Assembly: GCF_040947875.1 (NCBI RefSeq)
Contig: NZ_JBFRXN010000003.1
Span: 434,001-498,000, forward strand
DNA: 64,000 bases
Direction of reading: 5' to 3'
From: Pseudomonas sp. MYb118
GTDB taxonomy: Bacteria; Pseudomonadota; Gammaproteobacteria; Pseudomonadales; Pseudomonadaceae
Made by a program: the position numbers and the translations under genes. The notes under the pieces are model-generated. The model was given only the letters and a program-made list of their open reading frames with translations. It searched no databases and was not told the origin of the DNA. This document shows positions 8,088 to 16,557 of the stretch, in pieces. Position 1 is the first letter of the stretch. Each line of letters starts with the position of its first letter.

Positions 8088-9476
8088 TCAAGCGCCCAGC
8101 AGCGCAACCAGCGCCGGCACCGTGAGCACGGCGGTGTAGTAGCCCATGAACTGCACGCCGATGTTGAAACCCAGGAATCGCGAGAGGAAACCGCCCAGCA
8201 GGCCGACGGTGACGATCACCAGAAGCCCGAGCAAACCGCCTTCCCAGATGCCGATCACCAGGATCAGGCCGACGAAGGTGGCGATCACCGCCTCATGGCT
8301 GATCTTGCGCGTGACGAATGCCGCCGCCCGGTGCGCGTAGTTCATGGTGAAGGGGTAGGCCACCAGGATTGCGACGATCACCGCCAGCATGCCGTAGCCG
8401 AAAAACTCCCAGGTGCTGAGCAGCGAATGCAGGTTGTGCACTTGCCCGGTGGCCGAGTCCACGGTGAAACGCGGCGGTGCGTTGAACAGCGGCGCCGCCG
8501 GGCCTGCGGCCACCGGGCTCAAGGGCAGGCCGAAGGCGATCAGCGGGATCAGCGCCTCGGCGATGTAGGTGGATTCGGTCACGCCATTGCGCGCGGTGAT
8601 CACCGTGGTCAGCTTGTGGTACACGTGCTTGACGCGCGCGCCGACCACTTCGCCCATGATCACGGTCATCGCCACCGGGCTGAACACGAACGTGGCGCTG
8701 GACACTGCCGCGGTGGCGGCCGTCCACAGGCTTTGTTTGCGGTCCAGCACTTTCAGCGGGTTGGGGAAGAAGCCGCCCCAGCTCTTCACGTCCGGCGACA
8801 GGGAAAAACTGCGCACTGCTTCACGGCGCATGGCCGCCCGTTCGGCCGGCGCCAGCATGGAAAACAGCGCCGCGATCAACGGGCCGATGGCGATGCCGAG
8901 GAAGTAGCTGACGCTGAGCTTGACCCCGTACTGGCCGGTAATGCTCTGCAAACCGACGATGATCATCACGAACGGGATCAGCGCCAGCACCGCCGCCAGG
9001 CGCCCCTTGGAAAACCAGGCGATGGCGATCGCCGCCGCCAAAAACACCCAGGGTGCCGCGTGCTTGATCATGTCGCCGAACGGCGCGAGCATCACCGCGA
9101 ACAGCACGGCCATGGGCACGGCGATCAACGCGGCGATGACCGCGCCGGAAATCATCTTGCGCAGGGCAATATGCGGCACGCCCAGGTTGCGCAGGAAGTT
9201 GGCCTCGCGCATCAACGGCGTCGCCATGGTGTCCCCGGGGATGCCCAGCAGCGCGGTGGGCACGGCGTGGGTCATGTGCTTGGCCACGGCGCCGGCGAGG
9301 AAGAACGTCAGCACGCCGGGCGCTGGCACGCTGAGCAACACCACCAGCAGGGTCAGAGGGGCGAGGGTGGTGGTTTCGTCGCTGCCGGAGATCAGGCCGA
9401 TCCCGGCGAAGATCACCGCGCCGAGCACACCCATGCCCAGGGCGATGAGGATTTGATCCAACAGGGCAGGCATCAT
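8088..9476 (-). CDS. TctA-family tripartite-tricarboxylate-type permease
   Basis: The 462-residue inner-membrane protein has about eleven to twelve hydrophobic segments and TctA signatures: HAVPTALLGIPGD near residue 90, a Gly-rich GLISGSDETTT loop, and a second PVAAGPAAPLFN half. TctA is the large membrane subunit of binding-protein-dependent secondary carboxylate importers. Its start overlaps the preceding small membrane gene by ATGA. No TctC binding protein is encoded nearby, so either a distant binding protein serves it or it works without one. Context points to mevalonate uptake (inference). Confidence 0.9.
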   Translation of the reverse strand: MMPALLDQILIALGMGVLGAVIFAGIGLISGSDETTTLAPLTLLVVLLSVPAPGVLTFFLAGAVAKHMTHAVPTALLGIPGDTMATPLMREANFLRNLGVPHIALRKMISGAVIAALIAVPMAVLFAVMLAPFGDMIKHAAPWVFLAAAIAIAWFSKGRLAAVLALIPFVMIIVGLQSITGQYGVKLSVSYFLGIAIGPLIAALFSMLAPAERAAMRREAVRSFSLSPDVKSWGGFFPNPLKVLDRKQSLWTAATAAVSSATFVFSPVAMTVIMGEVVGARVKHVYHKLTTVITARNGVTESTYIAEALIPLIAFGLPLSPVAAGPAAPLFNAPPRFTVDSATGQVHNLHSLLSTWEFFGYGMLAVIVAILVAYPFTMNYAHRAAAFVTRKISHEAVIATFVGLILVIGIWEGGLLGLLVIVTVGLLGGFLSRFLGFNIGVQFMGYYTAVLTVPALVALLGA

Positions 9477-9949
9477 GGCTGGCCTCCGTTGATCGCTACG
9501 GCGGGCTGTTTCGCGGTGGGGGACTCGTCGCTGGTCCTGGCGGGCGCGCCGAGGGTTTTCTCATGCTCGGCGAACAGCTCGTAGAGGTCCATCTCACGCA
9601 GCTCGGCCAGGGTTTCCGGCGGCAGGTCGGACAGCCGTCCCAAATCGCCGAACTCGCTTTGCAGTTCTTTCAACACCTCGCTGCGCCAGGCTGGATCGGC
9701 CTGTTCCTCGACCACATGGCGTTTGGGCTTGAACAACGCCGCACTGATGGCGCCGCCGACCAGGCAGCCGACGATACCCACCAGCATGGCGTAGGCGCGG
9801 GCCATCTGCGCCGAAGCGACCCAGTGGGACAGCACTTGCTGGGCGAGAAAAAACGCGCTGAGGCTGACCGCTGCGCCAATCGCGATGGAACAGATCAGGT
9901 GACGACCGTCTACGGTGTCGCCCCAGACTTCGTACAATTGAGGTTTCAA
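9473..9949 (-). CDS. Small membrane subunit, TctB-like partner
   Basis: The 158-residue protein has two hydrophobic segments (residues ~18-40 and ~50-72) followed by a charged cytoplasmic tail. It starts with TTG (GGGAG ribosome site seven bases before) and its stop overlaps the TctA-like start. Position and membrane topology suggest the small subunit of the carboxylate importer, although it is not an evident four-helix TctB. The long tail rich in Glu and Leu is unexplained. Treat the subunit role as inference. Confidence 0.72.
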   Translation of the reverse strand: MKPQLYEVWGDTVDGRHLICSIAIGAAVSLSAFFLAQQVLSHWVASAQMARAYAMLVGIVGCLVGGAISAALFKPKRHVVEEQADPAWRSEVLKELQSEFGDLGRLSDLPPETLAELREMDLYELFAEHEKTLGAPARTSDESPTAKQPAVAINGGQP

Positions 9950-10012
9950 CAGTGTTCTCCCACCGCCCTTACGGGCTTTTATTGTTATGCACGTGAAGAG
10001 AGTCGAGGCGTG

Positions 10013-10933
10013 TCAGCCTCCTGCCGCACGACGTTTGGCCAGCATCGCCCGGGCGACGCTGGAGGCTGTGGTGCGGCCCAGTTCGGCGTCGATGAAGCTG
10101 CCGATGTCGACCAGTGCCTCAAGGTTCACGCCGTGCTGGATGCCCATCCCTTCGAGCAGGTAGACGACGTCTTCGGTCGCGACGTTGCCGGTTGCGCCCG
10201 GAGAATACGGACATCCGCCCAAACCGGAAACCGAACTGTCGAATACCCGCACCCCGGCCTCCAGCGCGGCACAGATGTTGGCGATGGCCATGCCGTAGGT
10301 GTCGTGGAAGTGCCCGGCCAGCGGACTGATCGGCACCACGTCGGCACAGGCTTGGAGCAGGGCGCGGGTGGCCGTTGGCGTGCCCGCGCCGATGGTATCG
10401 CCCAAGCTGATCTCGTAGCAGCCCATGCCATACAACGCGGCACTGACGGCGGCCACGTCCCGCGGGCTGACCGCGCCACTGAACGGGCAGCCCATGACGC
10501 ACGACACGTAGCCGCGCACCCGCACACCGGCTTCACGTGCGTGCACCAGCACTTCCTGGAAGCGGCCCAGGCTCTGGGCGATCGAGCAATTGATGTTCTT
10601 CTGCGAGAACGCTTCGGAGGCGGCGGCGAACACCGCCACCTCACGGCAACCGGCGTCCAGCGCCGCTTGCAGGCCCTGGACGTTGGGCACCAGCGCCGTC
10701 CAGGTCACGCCAGGGCGATGGGGCAGGGCCTTGAACACCTCAGAGGTGCCGGCCATCTGCGGCACCCAGCGCGGCGACACGAAGGCGCCGGCTTCCAGGG
10801 TACGCAGGCCGGCATCCACCAGCCGCGTGAGCAGTTGCGCGCGGATCGACGGTGACAGGGTCAGCCGTTCATTCTGCAAGCCATCCCGGGCGCCGACCTC
10901 GACCAGCCGCACGCTGTCGTCAGGCGCGCTCAT
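10013..10933 (-). CDS. mvaB: Hydroxymethylglutaryl-CoA lyase
   Basis: The ~306-residue enzyme cleaves HMG-CoA to acetoacetate and acetyl-CoA, the last step of mevalonate or leucine breakdown. DRE-TIM family motifs are clear: VEVGARDGLQNE at the N-terminus (metal Asp and catalytic Arg), the metal ligands HFH in GHFHDTYGMA, and the GLGGCPYSPGATGN loop with the catalytic Cys. The start is ATG at 10933, overlapping the mvaA stop as TGATG; an in-frame GTG one codon upstream is possible. Tight coupling to mvaA assigns it to mevalonate use rather than leucine catabolism. Confidence 0.96.
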   Translation of the reverse strand: MSAPDDSVRLVEVGARDGLQNERLTLSPSIRAQLLTRLVDAGLRTLEAGAFVSPRWVPQMAGTSEVFKALPHRPGVTWTALVPNVQGLQAALDAGCREVAVFAAASEAFSQKNINCSIAQSLGRFQEVLVHAREAGVRVRGYVSCVMGCPFSGAVSPRDVAAVSAALYGMGCYEISLGDTIGAGTPTATRALLQACADVVPISPLAGHFHDTYGMAIANICAALEAGVRVFDSSVSGLGGCPYSPGATGNVATEDVVYLLEGMGIQHGVNLEALVDIGSFIDAELGRTTASSVARAMLAKRRAAGG

Positions 10934-12219
10934 CACAGCGCGCGCTTTTGCTTGAGCAGTTGCGCGGCGTTGTCAGCGCGCACATCCCGGGCCTCGACCA
11001 TGCGCTTGACCAGCCAATCGACTTCCTCGCCGCGGGCTCCGGCCGACAGGGCGATGTTGCGTGCGTGCAGCGCCATGTGGCCACGCTGGATACCTTCGGT
11101 GGACAGCGCCCGCAGTGCGCCAAGGTTCTGCGCCAGGCCCACGGCCACGGCGATCTCCGCCAGTTCCTGGGCAGTCTTCACCCCGAGGATGCGCAGCGAC
11201 AGTTGTGCCAGCGGGTGGGTCTTGGTGGCGCCACCGACCAGGCCGACCGGCATGGGCATTTCCAGGGTGCCGACCAGGTGGCCGTTGCCGTCCTTCTCCC
11301 AGGTGGTCAGCGAGCCGTAGTGCCCATCGCGACAGGCATAGGCGTGGGCCCCGGCTTCCACGGCGCGCCAGTCGTTGCCGGTGGCGACGATCAGCGGGTC
11401 GATGCCATTCATGATGCCCTTGTTGTGGGTGGCGGCGCGGTACGGGTCGACCACGGCAAAGTTGTAGGCATCGAGAATGCCCTCGATCACGTCCTCGCCC
11501 TTGTACTCGGAGGTGGTCAGCAGTTGCGGGGCAATGCGCACCTGGGCCCGGGCCAGACGCAGGTCGGCCAGGTTTGACAGGATCCGCAGGCGCACCTTGC
11601 CGCCGGTGATTTCTTCCATCAGCGGCGCCACGGCTTCGGCCATGGTGTTGACCGTGTTGGCGCCCATGGCATCGCGCACGTCGACGATCAGGTGCGCCAC
11701 CAGCATCGGCCCCCGTGGGCTCTGGGCGAAGGTGTGGACTTCGATGTCCCGGCAACCGCCGCCGAGTTTGTTGAGCAACTGGTCCTTGCGGTTGGCCAGT
11801 TCGATGATTTCTTCCTTGCGGCGCATCAGGCTCAGGCGGGCGTTGTACGGGTCGGCGATGTCGACGATCTGCACCTGGGCGCGCATCAGCGGCAGGCTGC
11901 TGGAGGTCATGAAGCCGCCGGCATCGCGCGCCAGCTTGGCCATGAACGACGCGGCCGCGACCACCGAGGGTTCCTCGACCACCAGCGGCACGACCACGTC
12001 GCGGCCATTGATCTGGAAGTTGCTGGCCACCGCGTAAGGCAGTTCGAACTTGCCGATTACGTTCTCGATCATGCCGTCGGCGATGTCCAGAGGTAGGGCG
12101 CCGGCATCGCGCAGCAGAGCGACGTCATCGGCGGGTAATTGCAGCAGTTGTTGCAAATGCTCGAGGCGCTGGACAGGGGACAGACTGCGGAAATTCGGAA
12201 GGCGCGAGTCGATACTCAT
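10933..12219 (-). CDS. mvaA: Class II degradative HMG-CoA reductase
   Basis: The 428-residue protein matches the length of the biodegradative enzyme of P. mevalonii and has its catalytic residues at the same numbers: Glu83 (VVEEPS), Lys267 (HNKG), Asp283 (GND) and His381 (QRGH). Asp146 is also present, in keeping with NAD rather than NADP use. In this direction it oxidises mevalonate and CoA to HMG-CoA in the cytosol. It is the first gene of the operon and faces the MocR regulator across a 134-base gap with repeated GGTAC-type boxes. Confidence 0.97.
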   Translation of the reverse strand: MSIDSRLPNFRSLSPVQRLEHLQQLLQLPADDVALLRDAGALPLDIADGMIENVIGKFELPYAVASNFQINGRDVVVPLVVEEPSVVAAASFMAKLARDAGGFMTSSSLPLMRAQVQIVDIADPYNARLSLMRRKEEIIELANRKDQLLNKLGGGCRDIEVHTFAQSPRGPMLVAHLIVDVRDAMGANTVNTMAEAVAPLMEEITGGKVRLRILSNLADLRLARAQVRIAPQLLTTSEYKGEDVIEGILDAYNFAVVDPYRAATHNKGIMNGIDPLIVATGNDWRAVEAGAHAYACRDGHYGSLTTWEKDGNGHLVGTLEMPMPVGLVGGATKTHPLAQLSLRILGVKTAQELAEIAVAVGLAQNLGALRALSTEGIQRGHMALHARNIALSAGARGEEVDWLVKRMVEARDVRADNAAQLLKQKRAL

Positions 12220-12286
12220 GGGTGATCCTGTGACGTTTATTGTTTTCGAATGACGTCACCCTAATGCGCCCTGTGCCTGCAAAGAA

Positions 12287-12321
12287 GGTACAGTTTGGAC
12301 GGACAGTACCTAAGCTGTACC
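12287..12321. promoter_or_regulatory. GGTACAG-type repeats, probable MocR operator
   Basis: Three related heptamers lie in the mvaA-MocR gap: GGTACAG at 12287-12293, CAGTACC at 12304-12310 and CTGTACC at 12315-12321. Read on the minus strand this is two direct copies (GGTACAG, GGTACTG) 11 bases apart plus one inverted copy. MocR-type regulators commonly bind such mixed direct and inverted repeats. Assignment as the operator is inference. Confidence 0.6.
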
Positions 12322-12353
12322 CTTGGTTCATCATTCACCCGGGACGATGAACC

Positions 12354-13724
12354 ATGGTGCGCCTGACACTGGCCCAGCAATTGACCGCCACACTGGTCGA
12401 GCAGATCGAGAACGGCACCTACCGCGAAGGCGACCGCCTGCCGTCGCTGCGCGAATGCATGCGCCTGCTGGGCCATTCGAAGAACACCGTGATCAATGCC
12501 TACGAGGCGCTGGCCTCACAGGGCCTGGTCGAGGCCCGCCATGGCCAGGGCTTTTTCGTAAAGCAGGGCGCCTCCAGCCAACCGGAACCGGAAGAGCCGC
12601 CGCCCTATGCGCGGGCCATGGACACGATCTGGCTGATGCGCCAGCAGTTCGTCCGCGAGCCGGGGCATTCGCCGCTGGGCGAGGGGTTTCCGCCAGTGGA
12701 CTGGCTGATGGACATGCGCCTGGACAAGTTCACCCGGCAGATCATGCGCACCGGCGTGACCACGTTATTCCGCTACGGCAATCGCCTGGGCAATGCCGGC
12801 CTGCGCCAACACCTGGTACAGAAGCTGGCGAGCTATGCGATCCACGCCAACCCCCGGCAGATCGTCACCACCCACGGCGCCAACCACGCGCTCGACCTGA
12901 TCATCCGGCGCTTCATCGGCTTTGGTGACAGCGTGCTGGTCGAAGACCCCGGTTATTACCCGCTGTTCGGCAAGCTGCAATTGCAGGGCGCGCGCATGCT
13001 CGCCGTGCCCAGGCTAGCTGATGGTCCGGACATCGACGTGCTCGAGCGCCTGCTGCGCGAGCACAAGCCCAAGCTGTTCTTCATCCAGTCGGTGGGGCAC
13101 AACCCCACGGGCTCGGACATTTCCCCGAGCAAGGCGCATCGCCTGGTGCAACTGGCCGAGGAACACGGCTTCATCCTGGTGGACGACGATGCGCTGGGCG
13201 ATTTCAAGTCGGCGTCGGCGATCAAGGTGTCGGCGCTGGACCAGCTCAAGCATTCGTTGTACGTCGGCAGTTTCTCCAAGTCGGTGTCGGCGGCGTTGCG
13301 CGTCGGCTTCATTGCCGGGAGCAAGGACGTCATCGACGAACTGGGCGATGTGAAGATGCTGCTGCACACCAGCACCTCGGAATTCTGCGAGCGCACGGTG
13401 GATGTGATGCTCGACGAGGGGCATTTCCTGCGGCACCTGGTGCGCTTGCAGGACCGCCTGCGAGCCGCCACCAACGCCGGCTTGCAGATGCTCGACGAGA
13501 TCGGTGCGCAGGTGTTCGCCAGGCCCGAGCAAAGTCTCTACCTGTGGGCCCGGTTCGCCCACATCGACGACGCCCGCGAGCTGACGCGCGAGCTGTTGCC
13601 CAAGGGCTTCATGATTGCCCCGGGGCACATCTTTTCCCCCGAGCAATCGCGTGTCAGCCCGTGGACACGGTTGAACGTGGCGTACCTGAATGATCCGTTG
13701 CTCAAGGCGGTGTTGAAGCGGTGA
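12354..13724 (+). CDS. MocR-type regulator (GntR HTH fused to aminotransferase)
   Basis: The 456-residue protein has a GntR winged helix at residues ~5-70 (EGDRLPSLRECMRLLGHSKN and VEARHGQGFFV) and a fold-type I PLP aminotransferase domain for the rest, with the PLP lysine in SFSKSVSAALRVG. MocR proteins sense a ligand or PLP adduct and usually regulate the divergent neighbour, here mvaA-mvaB. P. mevalonii relies on other described regulators for mvaAB, so a MocR here would be a different control scheme. The role as mevalonate-operon regulator is inferred from position and operator-like repeats. Confidence 0.9.
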   Translation: MVRLTLAQQLTATLVEQIENGTYREGDRLPSLRECMRLLGHSKNTVINAYEALASQGLVEARHGQGFFVKQGASSQPEPEEPPPYARAMDTIWLMRQQFVREPGHSPLGEGFPPVDWLMDMRLDKFTRQIMRTGVTTLFRYGNRLGNAGLRQHLVQKLASYAIHANPRQIVTTHGANHALDLIIRRFIGFGDSVLVEDPGYYPLFGKLQLQGARMLAVPRLADGPDIDVLERLLREHKPKLFFIQSVGHNPTGSDISPSKAHRLVQLAEEHGFILVDDDALGDFKSASAIKVSALDQLKHSLYVGSFSKSVSAALRVGFIAGSKDVIDELGDVKMLLHTSTSEFCERTVDVMLDEGHFLRHLVRLQDRLRAATNAGLQMLDEIGAQVFARPEQSLYLWARFAHIDDARELTRELLPKGFMIAPGHIFSPEQSRVSPWTRLNVAYLNDPLLKAVLKR

Positions 13725-13744
13725 CTGTGGGTCACTGATTTCAA

Positions 13745-13778
13745 CTGTGGGAGCGGGCTTGCTTGGAGCCGGTCACAA
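13745..13778. repeat. Degenerate REP fragment
   Basis: CTGTGGGAGCGGGCTTGCTT starts like a REP but the right arm is replaced by GGAGCCGGTCACAAGCCC. It lies between the convergent MocR and RidA-family genes. Confidence 0.55.
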
Positions 13779-13786
13779 GCCCTGTT

Positions 13787-14179
13787 TCAACGCTGTACCG
13801 CGATGCACTTGATCTCCACCAGCAGTCCTGGCCTGGCCAGTTCACTGACACCGATGCAGGTCCATGCGCAGGTGTTTCTTGGAAAAACCTGATCCTTCAC
13901 GTCTCTGAACAGTGAGAGGTAGCGCTGCATGTCGACGTGATAAGTCGTCATCTCGACCACGTCATCAAACCCGCAGCCACCGGCCTTCAGGACCACACGA
14001 AGATTTTCCCAGGCGGCCAAAAACTGCTGCTGCGGATCTTCGATGACCTCAAGTTCCGGCGTGCGCCCGACCTGGCCGGCACAGTAGAGGGTTTTGCCAA
14101 CCTTCACCGCCGGCGCGTAACCGGCCCGCTCGGCGAGCAGCTTCATGGAATCCGGAACGATGATCTGGCGATCGTTCAT
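13787..14179 (-). CDS. RidA-family protein
   Basis: The ~130-residue protein is a full Rid domain: LYCAGQVGRTPELEV strand-loop near residue 35, LRVVLKAGGCGFDDVV in the middle, and WTCIGVSELARPGLLVEIKC at the end. RidA enzymes hydrolyse reactive enamines or imines, but this member has Trp-Thr-Cys in place of the usual Arg-Thr/Ala before the V/SELA motif, so the imine-binding arginine of archetypal RidA looks absent and it may belong to another Rid subgroup. ATG at 14179 has an upstream GGAGGG; a seven-codon longer start is possible. The next gene on the same strand upstream is a LysR regulator. Confidence 0.88.
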   Translation of the reverse strand: MNDRQIIVPDSMKLLAERAGYAPAVKVGKTLYCAGQVGRTPELEVIEDPQQQFLAAWENLRVVLKAGGCGFDDVVEMTTYHVDMQRYLSLFRDVKDQVFPRNTCAWTCIGVSELARPGLLVEIKCIAVQR

Positions 14180-14291
14180 GGTTGTGCACCCTCCAGACAT
14201 AATCGGATGAGCAACCTACTTCAACGGTCGTGAGATCGTCCAGCGCTCGCATGTCGCATCTCCCGACGGCGTAATCGAGCGACTTTCGGAA

Positions 14292-15179
14292 TCACGGCGC
14301 CAACAAATGCTCGGCGACGAAATCCACGAACACCCTGATCTTGGGTGAGAGGTGACGGCTGGAGGGCCACAGCACGTTGAAGACGATGTGCTTGTCGTTG
14401 TAGTCGTCCAGCACCGTCACCAGTTGACCTCGCTGCAGTTGCTGGCGCACGGCGATCTCGGGCACGCAGGCGATGCCCAGGCCTTGTTCGGCAAAACACA
14501 CCTGGGGATCGAGGGTGTTGGTCATCATGCTGGCGGGCAGGTCGATGTCAGGCTGCTGGCCATCGTTGCCCAGCGGCCAGGTGTCGAGCTTGCCGGTGCT
14601 GGGGTAGCGATACAGCAGGCACGCGTGCTCGGCCAGGTCTTGCGGTTGGCGTGGCGTGCCGGCCTGCTCGAAGTAGGCGGGGGCGCCGATGATGACCTTG
14701 CGGCAGGTGCCGATGTAGCGCTTCATCAGCCGCGAATCGCTGGGTTCGCCAGTGCGGATGACCGCGTCGAAGCCTTCCTCGATCACGTCCACCAGCCGGT
14801 CCGAGTAGTCGATGTCCAGCACGATGTCGGGGTACAAACGCTTGAACTGGGCGAACCTGGCCATGAACAGGGTGCCGATCGAAGGCAGGCTGACCCGCAA
14901 CTTGCCCTGCGGGGTGCTCTGCGTGTGCAGCAACTCGGCTTCCGCCAGCTCCACCTCGCACAGGATGCGTCGGCATCGCTCCAGGAACAGTGTGCCTTCC
15001 GGCGTCAGGTTGATGGTGCGCGTGGAGCGATGGAACAGGCGCACGCCCAGGCGTTGTTCCAGGCGCACGATGGCCTTGCTCACGGCCGAAGCCGAAATGC
15101 CCAGTTGCTGGCCCGCAGCGGTGAAATTACGCGCTTCGCCGGCTCGAACGAACACGTTCAGGGCGCCCAGGTTGTCCAT
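14292..15179 (-). CDS. LysR-family regulator
   Basis: The 295-residue protein has the LysR winged helix at residues ~1-60 (NFTAAGQQLGISASAVSKAI, LEQRLGVRLFHRSTRTINLT) and an effector domain of the CrgA/DsdC-like group. It is divergent from an MFS efflux gene, from which it is separated by about 118 bases, and that pump is its most likely target. Ligand unknown. Confidence 0.93.
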   Translation of the reverse strand: MDNLGALNVFVRAGEARNFTAAGQQLGISASAVSKAIVRLEQRLGVRLFHRSTRTINLTPEGTLFLERCRRILCEVELAEAELLHTQSTPQGKLRVSLPSIGTLFMARFAQFKRLYPDIVLDIDYSDRLVDVIEEGFDAVIRTGEPSDSRLMKRYIGTCRKVIIGAPAYFEQAGTPRQPQDLAEHACLLYRYPSTGKLDTWPLGNDGQQPDIDLPASMMTNTLDPQVCFAEQGLGIACVPEIAVRQQLQRGQLVTVLDDYNDKHIVFNVLWPSSRHLSPKIRVFVDFVAEHLLAP

Positions 15180-15297
15180 GCTTATCCTCGATTGATGACA
15201 GATCAGTCACAAGTATTTGGAACTTTAGCCTGTTTTTCATTGATCCACAGCGGGCCAGACTGTGCGGCACTGCAAACGGATGTTGAGAAGATCACCC

Positions 15298-16470
15298 ATG
15301 ACGACGACAAATACCGCAATTACCAGCGAGGAAAGACTGCCCCTGGGCGCCTTGCTGGCCATGGCCATGACCGGCTTCTTGGCCCTGCTGACCGAGACGA
15401 TGCCGGCCGGCATGTTGGTGCAGATCAGCCAGGATCTGGACGTATCAGAAGCGTTGGCCGGCCAGTTCGTGACCCTGTATGCCATCGGTTCGCTGGTGGC
15501 GGCCATTCCGTTGACCGCCGCCACCCTCGGCTGGCGACGCCGGCCGCTGCTGGTAGCGACATTGCTGGCCTTGCTGGCGTTCAACACCCTCACCGCGCTG
15601 ACCTCCAGTTACTACGTTGCCCTGGCCGCACGCCTGCTGGCAGGCATGGCGGCCGGCCTGATCTGGGGCATGCTGGCAGGTTACGCACGGCGCATGGTGG
15701 CTGACCCTCTCAAAGGGCGTGCCCTGGCGGTCGCAGGCTTGGGCGCGCCATTGGCGCTGTCCCTCGGTGTGCCCTTGGGCACCTTGCTCGGCAGCACGAT
15801 GGGCTGGCGCAGTGCGTTCACCTTGATTTCGCTGTTGACGGTCATCGTGATCGCCTGGGTCCTCACCCAGGTGCCGGACTACCCCGGCCAGGCGGCGCAA
15901 AAGCGTGCGTCGTTGCGCCGGGTGCTGGCAACCCCGGGCGTGCTTGCGGTGATGGCGGTGCTGGTGCTGTGGGTGTTGGCACACAACATCCTGTTCACCT
16001 ACGTCATGCCGTATCTGGCATTGGCCGACCTGTCGGCACGGGTGGACGTGGTGCTGCTGGTCTTCGGCGTTGCCTCGCTGCTGGGGCTGTGGATCACCGG
16101 CCTGTACATCGACCGCCAACTGCGCAGGCTGGTGTTGCTCAGCCTGGCAAGCTTTGCGCTGGCGGCGGTGGTGTTGGGGCTGGCCGGTAACCAGCCGGTG
16201 GTGGTGTATTTCGCGGTGGCGGTGTGGGGACTGACGTTCGGCGGCTCGCCGGCCCTGTTGCAAACGGCCTCGGCCAATGCAGCAGGTTCCGGCGCAGATG
16301 TCGCACAGTCGATCCTGGTGACGTCCTGGAACATCGCGCTCGCCGGCGGCGGCATCCTCGGCGGTGTGCTGCTGGAGACTGCCGGTGTCGGTGCCTTTCC
16401 CTGGGCCATGTTGGGGTTGCTGCTGCTCGGCCTGACGATTTCGTGGCGGCATCTGGGCAAGCATCATTGA
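15298..16470 (+). CDS. MFS transporter, DHA1 / sugar-efflux type
   Basis: The ~390-residue protein has twelve hydrophobic segments. It shows the DHA1 pattern LTETMPAGMLVQIS in helix 1, LAARLLAGMAAGLIWGMLAGYARRM around helix 4-5 and a GLGAPLALSLGVPLGTLLGS helix 5 motif C. This is the layout of proton-driven efflux pumps for arabinose-like sugars, purine ribonucleosides or drugs. The ATG at 15298 is preceded by GAGAAG. The divergent LysR gene is its likely regulator. Confidence 0.92.
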   Translation: MTTTNTAITSEERLPLGALLAMAMTGFLALLTETMPAGMLVQISQDLDVSEALAGQFVTLYAIGSLVAAIPLTAATLGWRRRPLLVATLLALLAFNTLTALTSSYYVALAARLLAGMAAGLIWGMLAGYARRMVADPLKGRALAVAGLGAPLALSLGVPLGTLLGSTMGWRSAFTLISLLTVIVIAWVLTQVPDYPGQAAQKRASLRRVLATPGVLAVMAVLVLWVLAHNILFTYVMPYLALADLSARVDVVLLVFGVASLLGLWITGLYIDRQLRRLVLLSLASFALAAVVLGLAGNQPVVVYFAVAVWGLTFGGSPALLQTASANAAGSGADVAQSILVTSWNIALAGGGILGGVLLETAGVGAFPWAMLGLLLLGLTISWRHLGKHH

Positions 16471-16557
16471 GCACCGGGGCCAAACAACTCGGCGACTTTC
16501 GTCCGCTCAACTAGACTAGCGGCCATGGCAGCTCCTGCCAGTGCCCGGTGAAAGTTG

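Noticed and set aside
8025..9584. 519-residue plus-strand open frame opposite the TctA-like gene
   Set aside because: It is rich in His, Gln, Arg and Gly as expected for antisense of a GC-rich gene, while the minus strand encodes a clear TctA protein.
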